From the NCBI RefSeq assembly GCF_027409185.1, contig NC_084467.1, positions 16,730,501 through 16,794,500 of the forward strand: DNA of 64,000 nt, given 5' to 3'. Positions 21,150-32,390 of the stretch are shown in pieces. Both the position numbers and the translations under genes were made by a program. Each line of letters opens with the position of its first letter. The stretch's first letter is position 1. The notes under the pieces are model-generated. The model ran no database searches, had not been told where the DNA came from, and was given only the letters and a program-made list of their open reading frames with translations. Source of the stretch: Cynocephalus volans. Its lineage: Eukaryota; Chordata; Mammalia; Dermoptera; Cynocephalidae.

Positions 21150-21330
21150 AGGGAGAATATCCACCGAGTATACACACTGGACTCATTTCATTCTAAGCAA
21201 CACTGTTTCCATTGTTATGGACAATCTGAGGTTCCGAGAGGCCAAGTAGATTGGGTAAAGCCACACAGCAAGCAAGGGAAAGTTAGAGTGTGCACTCGAG
21301 CTCTGGTCTACCTAACTGTACAACCTAAAT
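21150..21330 (-). mobile_element. MIR SINE fossil
   Basis: Contains ctcatttcattctaagcaacactg and tgaggttccgagaggccaagtag, then aagccacacagcaagcaaggg. Confidence 0.7.
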
Positions 21331-22086
21331 CCTTCCATGCAACACCCTAGACAAAGGGACCAGAGTCCCTGAGCATCACCAGGATACAGGGGCAAGCAAG
21401 GCCAACCAAACAAGGGACCTCAGAGCTACAAGAACCCTCTCTTCATGGTGCCAAGGACGGGCATGAAGAGGGCAGGACTGTGCATGAGTGAGATGAGGAC
21501 TTACTTCCCAAGATCATAGAGCAAAACAGTGGCAGTCCCAGGACCAAAACCCATCTGGGGGGATTTTCTCTTGTCTCCTGAAGCTATAGGGGATCCTTCC
21601 TGAAAAGGGAGGGTCCTTCTGTCTGGGACCCCATCGAGGAGCCCCTGCAACCCAAGGGGGTGGCCTTCCTTAGAAGGGGGCATCACCTGGCCCCATAGGA
21701 AGATAGGGAAGGACAATGGAAGGGGCCGTGGCTTCAAAGCCTGCAATAAACGAGCTGCATAGAGGATGGAAGGTAGGAAGATCGGATGTGCGGATTGTTC
21801 AGCTCAGAAAGTGCAGACTTGGAGAGACATGATCCCCATTCTTATCTCACTGAAGGGCCACCGTGGGGGTGGGAGACCCCAGAGGGTGCACCTATGCCCA
21901 GGCAGCTGGCTCTAAGTAAGGAAGAGCTTTCAATACCCATCTGAGCTGCCAGCAATGGAACGGGCTACTTCAAGAGTAGTGAGCCTCCTACCACTGGGAG
22001 TTGTAAGGAAGTCAAGCAGCTGCCAAAGGTCATGATAGGCTCAGCCTAGGGACGACGGGCTTCAAGAGGTCCATGAAGTCACTGAC
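21331..22086. other. RAP1GAP intron, mostly unrecognised
   Basis: No gene was seen. A weak MIR-like piece is near 21495-21560 (cttacttcccaagatcatagagc). The remainder is unassigned. Confidence 0.45.
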
Positions 22087-22103
22087 AATAAAGGTGCATT
22101 TTT

Positions 22104-22338
22104 TCATGTTCTCACTTATTTGTGGGAGCTAAAAATAAATAAATGAATATACAAACAAATAAATGGTGGAGGTGGGGAAGAAGACACAACAAGCACAACA
22201 ATTCCTTGAACTTGTTAAGACAAGTGAACAGATATGATGTTGATGGGAAGAGGGGGGAAGAGGAATTGGTGAAGGGACACGATAATCAACTACACTATAT
22301 ATTGATAAATTAAAATTTAAAAAAATAAAATGAAATGA
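22104..22338 (+). mobile_element. 5'-truncated L1 3' end with exact target duplication
   Basis: L1 3' UTR type sequence beginning catgttctcacttatttgtgggagc and ending in an A-rich taaaatgaaatga tail. It is flanked by a perfect 17-bp duplication aataaaggtgcattttt at 22087-22103 and 22339-22355, which marks target-primed reverse transcription. It lies in an intron of RAP1GAP in antisense orientation to the gene. Confidence 0.85.
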
Positions 22339-22554
22339 AATAAAGGTGCATTTTTCTCAGGAGGCTCCCAAAAGCCTTTTCTAACACTCAAAGGGGTCAT
22401 GAACCAAAGGAGGGGTCCTTTGCTAAGTGGGAGGCCACAGGAGGGTAGCTCAGAGGTCTCTTCCACCTCCAAAGATTCTAGAAGGTTCATATTCTCTGAT
22501 TCTGAGATTTTACAAAGCCAGAAGTCTGAGACTCAATGCTTCTGTGTGTCAGTC

Positions 22555-22815
22555 ACTGACATATCCAGACTCCTACCCTGCCTGCAAGACCCTGCTCAAT
22601 TTGGTCCCTTCCTCTCTCTCCAAACCTACCTGCGACTTCACTCTCTCATGCCCAGCCACACTGGCTTCCTCACCATTCCCAGAACGTAGTAAACTCATTC
22701 CTGCCTCAGGGCCTTTGCACCTGCTGCTCCCTCTGTCTGGACACCTGCACCTCCCACCCCACCAGCTCTCCCCAGCTCCTCTCCTTCTCCAGGTTTTAAC
22801 TCATTTGAAAGGCCT
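22555..22815 (+). mobile_element. L2 LINE 3' portion
   Basis: Contains ctgcaagaccctgctcaattt, gcccagccacactggcttcc and ctgcctcagggcctttgcacctgctgctccctctg. Confidence 0.85.
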
Positions 22816-22859
22816 CCCATGACCCCTTCATTCTCCAGCCATACAGCACAGGGTGACAG

Positions 22860-23080
22860 GCAAACTGGAGCTGGGCTGCTTAGGTTCATATCTCAGCCTT
22901 GCTAAGAGACCTTAAGCAGGTTACTTAACCTCTCTTTGCCTCCATTTCCTCAGCCCTAAAACAGGAATAATAATGGTACCTGCCTTGTGGGGATTGTTGG
23001 GAGGATTAAATTCATCAATATGTGCAAAGTACTTAGGGACACAGCCCAGCACGCAGTAAGTTCCAGGTAAGGTCCAGCTG
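22860..23080 (+). mobile_element. MIR SINE, near full length
   Basis: Contains gcaggttacttaacctctctttgcctccatttcc, gttgggaggattaaattcatc and cccagcacgcagtaagttcc. Confidence 0.85.
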
Positions 23081-23129
23081 ATAAGTCAGCACATAACCTT
23101 GTTTTAAAATTCAGCACAACCATAAGAGT

Positions 23130-23305
23130 TTGTCTTCTTGTCTATTTACTTGTAGTCTGTCTCCCCCATTTCCCATTTTACAGATTAGGAAACGTGAAGC
23201 ATAGGGACTGCGCCTGTCTCATTTTGTGCTGAATCTGCAGCAGCTAGAATCATGCCTGGCATACAGTGGGTATTCAGTGGTTACTTGTGGCTGAATGAAC
23301 AAATG
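23130..23305. mobile_element. MIR (-) fragment joined to L2 (+) 3' end
   Basis: Positions 23150-23205 have tcccattttacagattaggaaacg. Positions 23210-23305 have gaatcatgcctggcatacagtgggtattcagtgg. Confidence 0.6.
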
Positions 23306-23894
23306 ATACATAAACGACCACATCTCCATCCACTCTGAGGTTCTTCACTGCCTGCCAGGAGCTTGTGCGTCTAAGGTTCTATTTCACTCTGCCTCTGCCC
23401 ACCCTCATCCCAAATGACCCCAGATCAACCAAAGTCCCACTCTCTCTCAGAAGTGGCCGCTAGGATGGGCAGGCCAACAAGTTGGAAAGCTGTCCCCAGT
23501 GGGACCCCTCACCCTGGAGGGCCTGGGAGTGAGGCAGGAGCTGCCTTGGCATTTGCCTTGGGAGACCCCTACCTAGAGGTATGGTGGCAGGTGTGGGCTC
23601 AGGAAGCAGCTGCCAGCTCCCCTGACCTATGCTCTGCCAGCTGCCCACCAGGGGCCTGCCCACCAGATGCATAATAGAAGAGGAGGCCCAGCAGGCTGTG
23701 CCTGCCTGGCATTTCAGAGCCACTAATGAGGCTAGACTCATGCATCCTGCAGCAGCACACAGGCCTCCAGGGCCTCTGGCTCAGTGATCACCAACAGGAG
23801 CCACCTGAGGACAGGGGCCACCCACCCAAGCCCACCCCTCGTCACAAGCGGCAACATCCAGGAGAGTGAGGGCTAAAGGCCTGGGCTCGGGTTG

Positions 23895-24110
23895 ATGTTG
23901 TGGTCAGTACTGGTTCTCCACTCACTGACTGCATGCCCCTGAGCCAGCCACTTCTCCTCTCTGAGCCTCAGTTTCCTCATCTGTAAAATGGGGATGCACA
24001 GTGATAGTCTCTCTACTCTGTAAGGCTGTTGTCAGGATGGAATGAACTAATTCAGGTGAAGTGCTTGGCCCAGGGCCTGGGACACAGGAAGTGCTCCATA
24101 TATGGGAGCC
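23895..24110 (+). mobile_element. MIR SINE, near full length
   Basis: Contains cttctcctctctgagcctcagtttcctcatctgtaaaatgggg and cagggcctgggacacaggaagtgctcc. Confidence 0.9.
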
Positions 24111-24309
24111 ACTGGTACTGATACTGTCAGGAGGAGACATCTCAGTGACCAGATGGCCCTCCCAGCAGGATGCTCGGGCCTAGGCAGGGACTCCCATTTT
24201 GGGGGCATGCGGGGCCACTTCACTCTCCCCCCTCCTCCCTCACCCCATAACCAAGACTTCCCTGATTTCTGCAGCTTCACCACCATTTCTGACCAAGGTC
24301 CCTTCCTCA

Positions 24310-24500
24310 GAAGGAGAAAGACCTGGATTCAAATCCAGCCCTCACCAGCTGATTGACTTTGAACCAGAGCCTTTACCATTCTCGGTCTTGGTTTTGGCCT
24401 CTAAAGTGAGGCCCCTATGGTCAACTTGAAGGACCAATGTCATGATTTAATGAGACCATCATAGGAAAATGCCAAGCACACCATCAGCACTTAATCCCTG
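24310..24500 (+). mobile_element. MIR SINE fossil
   Basis: Contains gacctggattcaaatccagccctcacc and a diverged 3' half to about 24500. Confidence 0.65.
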
Positions 24501-24994
24501 TAGGGTTATGCCTCCTCCCCACCAGGCTCCTAGTTTTAAGGTCAAAGTTGACTTCTCAGAAGTATTTTCAGACCTTCCCCCGCTCCCTGTACAAGTCTAC
24601 CTAGCCATCCCTCCACCCTGACACTTCTCCACCCGCCCTCCATTTGTATCCACCTCGAATGTCCAGCCCCCATTCTAGGACTTCTGGGTCCCTTAGGGTT
24701 GCAGAACCAGAACCATCCACTGTCTCACTGGCTCCCAACCCTCCCACTGGGCCTCCTTCCTCTTACATTTGCACACCCACTGTGAGCTCCTCCACTGCAT
24801 ATAACCTGCTCACCAGGACAGGGTTAGGTAGGGGAACCCAGCCATGATCACGCCTGGCCTCTACCAGGCCTCATTGCTCCCTTGATCCAAGCCCCAGCCT
24901 CCTAGTCCTTTCTCTAAAAGGTGTGGGAAAAATCACAGCCCCTCCAGGAAGCCCTCCAGCCTAGTGACAAAGTTTTACTTTTTCCACTCTCTGG

Positions 24995-25180
24995 ACCATT
25001 CAATTCCATAAACATTCATTAAGCATTTACTAGGCATGGGTAGCTGTGCAAGACCACCGGAGGACAGACACATGGGAAGAGTACAGCCTGGCCTTCACGG
25101 GGCTTGTGCTAGAAAATGGGGCTTAGTCAAGCACAAAAGTAACTCAAGCAACCCACACTTTCAAGGAGCTCAGAGCCTGC
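24995..25180 (-). mobile_element. L2 LINE 3' end
   Basis: Reverse L2 terminus: ccataaacattcattaagcatttactaggcatgggtagctgtgc, then acagcctggccttcacggggctt. Confidence 0.7.
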
Positions 25181-25224
25181 TTCATGCTGCAGGGTCATGT
25201 GGACACACTCAACTCAACTGAAGT

Positions 25225-25390
25225 CCACTCACTGAAATATCCAATGCAACAAATACTTGTTGAGCATCAAGCTCAGAGAGGGGAAATAACCTGCCCAAGG
25301 TTGCACAGCTAGAATGTGGCAAAGGCAGATTCAAATGCACACCTGTTAGACTCTGCAATCCACACTCTTTCCACTACCCCAGGAATGGTC
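25225..25390 (-). mobile_element. MIR SINE fossil
   Basis: Contains ggaaataacctgcccaaggttgcacagctagaatgtggc and cacactctttccactacccc. Confidence 0.8.
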
Positions 25391-25869
25391 ACTAGTATGT
25401 GCTCTGCATGTATGATAAGCAGCAGAGGAGGTGTTCTAAAGAGAGAAAGATAGGATGTGGGGTCAAGAAAGAAAACACTTGACAAATGGTGATAAAGGTG
25501 GGCTAGAGGTGTGTCAAGGGCCTGTGGAAATGGAAGTGGGAGATGTCAAGGGGAGGCAACAACGTGAGCAAAATTATGGCGGTGGTGCTGACCAGGGTCA
25601 GATTCTGATCAGAAATGCAGGGCACGGGAGAAGTGAGCCCCAAACTGGACAAGGAGGAGGAGGCTTGAATGCCAGGAGATTGTAATGAACAGTTAAAATG
25701 GCCACCATTTACTGAGCACTGATTACACGCCCAGCACAGGCTGGGGCTAAGCAATCAACTCCTGGGGGTTGGGAAGGGAGGGCCTGGGGGTTAGTACCCT
25801 GGACAGCAGCCCCAGCAAAGAGGGCGCAGGGCAAGGCATTGCGGGTAATGGGCACATCCAAGGGATTCC

Positions 25870-25955
25870 AGATCCTTTACTTCATAGATGTGTCACCTGA
25901 GGCCCAGAGAGTGGAAGAGACTTGCCTAAAGTTACACAACTGGTCGGTCCTGGGC
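25870..25955 (-). mobile_element. MIR SINE fragment
   Basis: Core cacctgaggcccagagagtggaagagacttgcctaaagttacacaac. Confidence 0.6.
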
Positions 25956-26079
25956 CCCTGTCCCTAACCTTGTTTCAGGGCTCCCTAGAACTGGCCTTCT
26001 GTGTCACCCCTTCATCTCTGAATCTTTCCTCAAGTTCATCCCTCACTCAGACCCTCCATATGGGCTGGAGTCCCTGGGA

Positions 26080-26320
26080 CAGAGAGGGTGAGATTCTGGG
26101 CTTTGCACAGAGTCTGGAAGATCAAATCCCAGCTCTGCTGCTCACTAGCTGTGTGACCTTTGACAAGTCTCTCCCCTCTCTGCGCCTCATTTTTCTCATC
26201 TCTCATTAGAGGTAACAGTCCCTCCCTCAGAGATGTGGTAAAGATTACAACAGATGACACATGTCAAGCACCTGACAGTATCTGGTACACAGTAGGTGCT
26301 TGGCAAGTGGCAGATGTTGG
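26080..26320 (+). mobile_element. MIR SINE, near full length
   Basis: Contains cactagctgtgtgacctttgacaagtc and cacctgacagtatctggtacacagtaggtgcttgg. Confidence 0.9.
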
Positions 26321-26432
26321 TGATATTATTATCGAACTCCTTGAAGGAAAGGATGGCGTCTTCCTCAACTGTCTGCTCTATCCTGCTCCAGGCATAGCAC
26401 ACCACCTTGAATATAGAAAAGGCTCAAATTGA
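26321..26432 (+). mobile_element. L2-like 3' fragment
   Basis: The ctccttgaaggaaaggatggcgtc ... gctccaggcatagcacacc pattern resembles an L2 end, diverged. Confidence 0.45.
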
Positions 26433-27069
26433 CTGGGCACAGCAGCAGGAGATAAAGCCCAGCAAGGGAGAGCAACTGGCCCCAGGTTGCACAGGAAGCA
26501 TCAAAGGGAAATAAAAAGGCAGGCCCTGGAGCTCAGCCTGGGCACCCCGTGTGTCTCCTGCCCCAGGCGTGGCTTCCCGGAAAGGCTCTGATGGGGCAAT
26601 GGTGCCAGATAGGAGCCATCCAACAGCTCGGGGGCACTGCAGGGCCTGTGGGCCCCAGGAAGCCCTCAGCGGGAGCAGGAAGCAGGAGCCAGAGCCATCG
26701 GGGGGCTCTCCTGGTGGAGGGGAAGTGGCAGCAGGGGCAGCCAGCTGGACCCGTGTGATGCTGGTGCCAGGGAAGTCGGGAGGCACCCACATGCCAGGGC
26801 ATCAGGGTGTCGCGGTGAATCCCGAGGTGAGGCTGCACCTCCACCCACCACCTCTTGGTGTTAGAGAAGCTGCAGACTCAGCTGCCTCCCTCCTCCTCCT
26901 CCTCCAAAGAGAGCCTCAGACGTAGAAAATGAACTGGAGGAGGGGTTCCAAGTACTGTGTATGGGATGGTTCTGGAAGGTCTGGGGTCAGTGAAAAGGCT
27001 AAGGGCACCCCAACCCAGCCAGGAGCCACCCTGAGGTGGGAAGGAATAAAAAGAGAGAAAAGAAGGAAA
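26433..27069. other. RAP1GAP intron, no recognised element
   Basis: GC-rich stretch with overlapping open frames on both strands but no splice context or recognised protein. Confidence 0.45.
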
Positions 27070-27275
27070 CACTTTTTGTGAGGGCCTACAATATGCCAGG
27101 CCCAGTTTGTTTTGTTTGGTTACAACTTTATATTCTATTAAATAGGCATTTTCATCCCCATTTCACAGATGAGAAAACTGAGGTTCAGAGAGGTTAGTGC
27201 ATTGCTAAAGGTCACACAGGCAGGGGCAGAGCTAAGATCTGAACCTGATTTTCCTGACTCTGAGGCTGAGCTCTA
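27070..27275 (-). mobile_element. MIR SINE, near full length
   Basis: Contains ggcctacaatatgccaggcccag, ccccatttcacagatgagaaaactgagg and aaggtcacacaggcaggggcagagc. Confidence 0.9.
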
Positions 27276-27464
27276 GAAAGAACTGTGGATAAGAACATGT
27301 GGGGGTAGAACAGGTAAGAGGGCCTGCCCACGCCCCTGCCCAGAAAGGATGGTTGGAGAGTTGGTGAGGTCTGGCGTGGCACTATAAGGGGTGGGAAGGA
27401 TTGGGGGTATCTGCAAGGGTCAGCCAAGTCATCCCAGGCCTTCCTGAGAATCCCTGGTACTCAC

Positions 27465-27500
27465 CACACACTCCGGCGAGGGGTGAAGGACTTGTCCACC
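27465..27500 (-). CDS. RAP1GAP: RAP1GAP coding microexon
   Basis: This 36-nt exon translates on the minus strand as (G)VDKSFTPRRSV(W), part of the long N-terminus. It has an acceptor gtgtttcag and a donor gtgagt (rc of 27459-27464). It completes the split Gly codon left by the first exon at 29488-29531, and leaves two bases (TG) of the Trp codon completed at 8304. At 36 nt it is a multiple of three, so skipping would join GGAGG to GAGG without shifting the frame. The Ser/Arg-rich stretch looks like a possible phosphorylation site, but no domain is recognisable. Confidence 0.9.
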
Positions 27501-28364
27501 CTGAAACACAGCACAAGGGGCAGCGAGTGAGGCAGCAGGCCCTTCCTACCAGCCTTGCCCAACACACTGGCCACCCCCACCTGCACCCTGACCTCCGGAG
27601 GTACTGTTTCTAAGGTCGCTGGTGCAGTCACCATCTCCTTTAGGTCACAGGGGCCCTCATGTCAGATTAGGGACATGGGAAGGTGTGGGGGTTAAAGAGT
27701 AAGGAGAAGAGTCAGGATTGGGGGCAGTGGGGTAGGGAAGCAAGGGCTGTGGGGGGTTAGCAGGGGTGGGGGTCAGCGGGAGCAGCCCTGGGACAGGTGG
27801 AGTGGGACAGTGACTCTAACAGTAGAGTCAGAGCAAGGATGTAGGGGTGTGGCTGGGGCTAGCTCAGAGCATTTCCAGATAGAATTGAGGGGTGTGCTGG
27901 GGGTTTATAGTTTACGGTGAGCGGGAAGAAGACCCCCTAGTCCACCCACCCCCACCGAGCCCTGTAGCCTGCCTCACTCCCAGAGCTGGAGCTCACTCAA
28001 ATCCACCCGGGGACAAATGCCTGGGCATCTGGGAGGAGACTCACAGGGAGCTTCCTCCCCTCGCTCCAACACATACCCTGTTACTCAAGCGTTCAGGGGT
28101 CTCCCCCAAATCCTCCCAGGTCCAGCCACAGGGAGAGTGTGTGCACAGTGTCCCCTCCCAGATTCTCGCCCCCACTGCCCTCTGAGGGCACCTTGGGGTT
28201 GGGGAGGGCTGGGGGCCGAGGGACTGGGCAGTTGTTGGGACAACAAACAACTCAACTCCTGCCCAGAGGCAAGAAGGGAGTCGAGAGGGAGCCAACAACC
28301 AGACTCTGCCAGCCAGCTAGTGGCGTCTTCTGGACAAGCAGGGCAGGGGGCTTTCAGGGGTCAG
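27501..28364. other. RAP1GAP intron, no recognised element
   Basis: GC-rich with G-run stretches around 27680-27860. No gene was seen. Confidence 0.45.
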
Positions 28365-28450
28365 CTAATGAGGAAGGTTGACTCTTCCAATGGGGAAAGT
28401 GAGGCCAGAAAGGCCAGGACTTGCCCAAGGTCACACGACAGAACCTGGCT
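28365..28450 (-). mobile_element. MIR SINE fragment
   Basis: Core caatggggaaagtgaggccagaaagg then cttgcccaaggtcacacgacag. Confidence 0.65.
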
Positions 28451-29199
28451 CCACCCCCTGGGCCGCCCTTTGGTGTCCACTGACTGGGAAACCCAGGGCC
28501 CACCCCAGGCTACTCTCCTCGCCTGACAACTAGCAAGGCCCCCAGAGAGGGCAAACAGCCCTCTTGCCTTCCCCCCAGCGCCACCCTCTGCTGGGGTCCC
28601 CTTGGAGGCTGAGGGTCCAGATAGGGGAGGCACCTTGGACGCAAGCCCCACAGCTCAAAGACTACAACTAGGCACCAGCAGCGTCACGTGCAGCACACCA
28701 GGCCCCTGGTGCTCCACACCCCAAGGGTGCGCCCTGTGTGTTTCTCTGCCCTCCAGGAGGCAGGGCCTGGTGAAGGTCACGCAGCTCCTCAGCTGGCCCA
28801 GAAGGGCCCTGGGCCCAATCTGTCTAGCCTGTCTTCCTTCCAATTTGCTAAATCTCTGTCTCAGACAAGAATCCCTCCATCCCACCTCTGAACCCCTCTG
28901 AAGTGGGCACTTGGGGGCAGGAGGGACAGTGACCCCAAGATGGACCAGTCACCACTCTGACACATCCCCCGGGGCCTCCAGGCCCAGGCAGCCAGCAGCT
29001 CTGGTCAGAGAGGGTTCCCAAGAGCCAAGCAGTATGAGGCAGGGGCAGCCGGGTTCCCAGGGGTGCCAGGGTGAGCAGGGGGCTGCTAGTGGCTTCTAGG
29101 TTCCGTTCTTCCAAATCCTCGCTGGAGGGGCCTGGCAGCTGCAGAGGCGAAGGGAGGGCCCCAGCCAAGCCTCCCCCTGACCTACCTGCTTGCACCCCC

Positions 29200-29465
29200 A
29201 CATACCCATACATGTACCCAGACGTGCACACACGCACACATGCTCCCAGGCCCGCACCATCACGTCCATAGGCCGTCATGCACTTAGACACGCACACAGC
29301 ACCGCCCGCCCCGCACTCACGTCCCCACCCGTGCGCCTGGACCCCCAAGCGAACGCACACGAACACACGTGGACTTACCAGCACGACATGCTGTGCACGC
29401 ACTCAGGTCACACGCTCACCCCACACGCGAGCACAAAATCACAGCCACACAACCGCCCAACCCCC
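29200..29465. repeat. Degenerate CA-rich tract beside the 29.5-kb first exon
   Basis: Irregular cacacg/cacaca runs ending about 20 bp from the splice donor of the MSGRK exon. The nascent transcript would be GU-rich immediately after its first donor. Confidence 0.7.
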
Positions 29466-29469
29466 GTCG

Positions 29470-29820
29470 GGACGCAGGCGCCCGTACCCTCCGTAGGCCC
29501 CGAAGGTGAAGCTGCGCTTCCTGCCGCTCATGCTGCCGCCGCCGCCGGCCCGCGCCGAGCCCGCCGCGCCCTCCCCGCGCCCGGGTCACCTTGGCAACGC
29601 GGCCGCCCCGCCCCCGCACCAGCCGGGGACTGTCCGCGCCCCCGCGGGCTGCGGTCCAGCTGCCCCGGGCGGCCGGCGCAGAAAGGGCCGCTTGTTCGCG
29701 GCGGGCCGGCGGGGGAGTGCGGACGACACACCCTCCAATCCCCCAGCCCTGCCCCGGGGGCGACGCCCGACTTGGGGATACCGGCCGCAGACCCTGCTCT
29801 GGGGGGCGACACCGTCTTCC
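29470..29820 (-). promoter_or_regulatory. RAP1GAP: CpG island, RAP1GAP long-isoform promoter
   Basis: CpG-dense block around and upstream of the MSGRK start codon. It includes (GCC)n just 5' of the ATG and a perfect RFX X-box GTCACCTTGGCAAC at 29585-29598. There is no acceptor-like pyrimidine tract upstream of the ATG, which supports a true first exon rather than a spliced one. Confidence 0.75.
29488..29531 (-). CDS. RAP1GAP: RAP1GAP coding first exon (MSGRK N-terminus)
   Basis: The ATG at 29531-29529 (A at -3) opens MSGRKRSFTFGAYGG, recognised as the N-terminus of long RAP1GAP isoforms. The coding part is 44 nt and stops at donor gtacgg (29487 downward), leaving GG of a Gly codon completed by 27465-27500. 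Summed with the next two exons the length is 174 nt, or 58 codons, confirming the phases. The 5' UTR runs into the CpG island; its start is not defined. The leader is basic with Ser/Thr residues and no obvious domain. Confidence 0.92.
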
Positions 29821-29904
29821 ATGTCCCCTCGACACCCACCGGGTTCTGTGGGCGGATCCGTCCCCCATCCTCACGAGGGCCGAGTCAGGAACTCCCTGTT
29901 CCTC

Positions 29905-30012
29905 GAACTTCTTCTCATCTGCAAAATGGGACTAGTCCCGCCGGCCTCCAGAGCCCCTGTGATGTCGGCCCAGGCCCCGCACAGCGCAAACGCTCAGTGC
30001 ATGCAAGCTGTT
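29905..30012 (+). mobile_element. MIR SINE fragment
   Basis: Carries cttcttctcatctgcaaaatgggac and ends gcacagcgcaaacgctcagtgc, next to the CpG island. Confidence 0.6.
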
Positions 30013-31824
30013 CCGGAGAGCGAACGAGTGCATGAAGGGACCGTCTCCAACTGCCCTTCTGCTGCCCACTTTACCCCCTCCCCCAGGAGCACCCCTGCCC
30101 CACTGCCGTGGTGAGGAGGAGGAGCCAAGGGGAGCGTGGAGACCCCCCACCTCCTCTCCTGGAAATTCATCCCGCCCAGGTTCCCTCACTCCACAGCCTT
30201 CCGAGGGGGAAGCAGGCTCCGAGTCCTGCGGCCGGTCCCGCATTCACTCAGCAAACACTGCGAGTCCCTCCTCTGCAGCCAGGTCACCCGGAGCTCACAG
30301 TCCAGCGCTCTGCCTCCCAGGAAGCTGTCTCCGCTGCCCAGGTGGAGATGGGACAGCAGACACAGGACACTAGCCCTGTTCCCAGGACGCACCACCCCCC
30401 ACCAGCAACACCCCCTCCCCCCTCCCCAAAGAGGATAATCCCCCCACCCCCTGCACTCAGCGAGGCCCCCAGAGCCTTGAGGTGTTCTATGGGGTTTTCT
30501 GTTTACAGGAACGGCAGGGAACACATGCAGTGAAGGTTACAGGAGGAAGGACAACGGAAGGTGCAAAGACTGGGTGGCAAGGATGCTTCAGAAGCGTTTC
30601 AAGAACTGTTCCACCCGGGCCCTGGGCCAGGCTTTGGTGAGCTCCATCTTCCCCTGGGAAATGACTGGTCCCGCGCAAGGCTCCACAGATTGCCTCACCC
30701 GGGCAGAGGTAGGTGGTGCTGTGCTTTCTCCATTTCACACATGAAGAAACTGAAACTTCCATTCACACAACTACTTCTCTCTTGGGGGTCTGCCCCCAGC
30801 CCCCTTCTTTGCTCCCATTTGGGCCCCCTCTCCTCTGCACACACTCTGGTGGGTGGAGGAGCCCTCAAGAGTTTCTTGCAGAGTTCAGAGCCTTGGCAGG
30901 GCAAATGTTACTTCCTCACCCCTACAACTACCCTCCTTGGTTTTCAGTGCTCAGAGGTGGACCTGGTCCCCTCTTGGCAAGGTGCTGGGCCCCTCTGCTT
31001 CAGGCAGGGCTGCAGACTCCTGGTTGGAGAGACCACCTCAGGGTAGTGTGGGAAGCCCACCACTCACAGTGCAGTGGGGCTTCTGAAGGGTGAGCCCTGG
31101 GAGCACTGAGGTTCACCCGAGGAGGGAGGAAGTCCTTCCTTCCTTCTTTGCAAAGTGGTAGCAACAGCAGGGGCTCCCAGAGAGGCGGGTTTGTGTGTGT
31201 ATATGGGTGTGCGTGCACACGCACGTGTGCAAGAGGAACCAGGAGGAACCAGGGCCATGCGGAGGTGGGGATGGGGTTATGCACAGTGCTTCGGCAGGGG
31301 CCCAGGACTCCAGCCCCATCCAGGCTGCTGCACCCTTTGGACATGGATCTCAGCCTCGCTGATCTGCCTTTTTGATGGGAATGATCCTGAGTGGGCTCTG
31401 CATGCCCTACTGGCAGGGTAGCCAAGGGGCCTCCAACATGCCAAGTTTCCCCCCGGGAGGCCCCGCTGATGCTGGGACAGTGGGCCCTTGAGAGGGACCA
31501 TGAGGGCCACAGGGTTCCCACCAAGGACAAAGAGCCCAGTGTGGGCTCCAGCCTCTCAGCTCTGACCAGCTGCAGCTGCCTTCTTGGCAAGGGATGGGGG
31601 CAGAGTGGGGTGGTTGGTAGGGGTCACGTTCTCTTGGCCAAGGATGCAGCAGGACAGTCCCTGGCAAGCTCCTAGTTCCTTGGGCAACAGTAGAATTTAA
31701 ACACACCTCCTTAACTTGCAAGACTACTTCCAAGAATTCACCCTCTACATCACAGCATGTGAGCCTGAAGATGAATGGCCAATGACAAGGGACAGTAAGG
31801 CATCTGTTTATATCCTCATCCCGT
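30013..31824. other. RAP1GAP intron, no recognised gene
   Basis: GC-rich, with a small MIR-like piece near 30725-30755 (ccatttcacacatgaagaaactga) and a short TG run near 31190-31225. Open frames here lack splice context. Confidence 0.45.
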
Positions 31825-32050
31825 GAGCCCTCCCTGGGTTAAAATCCCAGCTCTCCTACTGGACAGCTGTGTGACCTTGAGCAAGTTACTTAAGCTTTCT
31901 GTTCCTCAGTTTCTTCATCTGCAAAATGGGGTTGGTGATGAAAGTAACAGCACCTACTTCGAAGGGTTTTGCTGAGGATTAAATAAGTTACTAATTATAA
32001 AGCATTGAGAATAGCATTTGGCACTTAGCATGTGTTTGCGAAATAAAACA
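31825..32050 (+). mobile_element. MIR SINE, near full length
   Basis: Contains cagctgtgtgaccttgagcaagttacttaagc, cagtttcttcatctgcaaaatgggg and gctgaggattaaataagtt. Confidence 0.9.
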
Positions 32051-32084
32051 TTTGCTGCAGTATCATTTGTATTGGGCTGAACTA

Positions 32085-32310
32085 TATGAGATTGCCATTT
32101 TTGTAGGGTTAGCAAAGATTTATTAGTAAGGATTCCAAAACAAACTAAATGGCCATCCAGAGGGAACCAGATAAATAAATTATAGTCCAATTATACCATG
32201 AGGCTATTGGAAAGTATGCGGGCAGATCTTCTGACACTTAGAACATGTGGAAACAAACAAATAAAAAGGAATGGGGCAGATCTATGTGCAGGCATGTGGA
32301 ACAACCTTCA
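32085..32310 (+). mobile_element. L1M-type LINE 3' fragment
   Basis: Contains aaatggccatccagagggaaccagataaataaattatag and ccatgaggctattggaaagtatgcggg, ending at the (CA)n tract. Confidence 0.65.
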
Positions 32311-32329
32311 AGACACACAGACACACACA

Positions 32330-32372
<43 letters not shown>

Positions 32373-32390
32373 ACACACACACACACACAG
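32311..32390. repeat. (CA)n microsatellite
   Basis: About 80 bp of nearly uninterrupted CA dinucleotides, with early GACACA interruptions and one CATACA. It is the longest pure dinucleotide run in the window. Confidence 0.95.

Noticed and set aside
29190-30114. 281- and 202-codon open frames on the plus strand near 29.5 kb
   Set aside because: They cross the CA tract and the antisense of the MSGRK exon. No domain or splice structure was seen.
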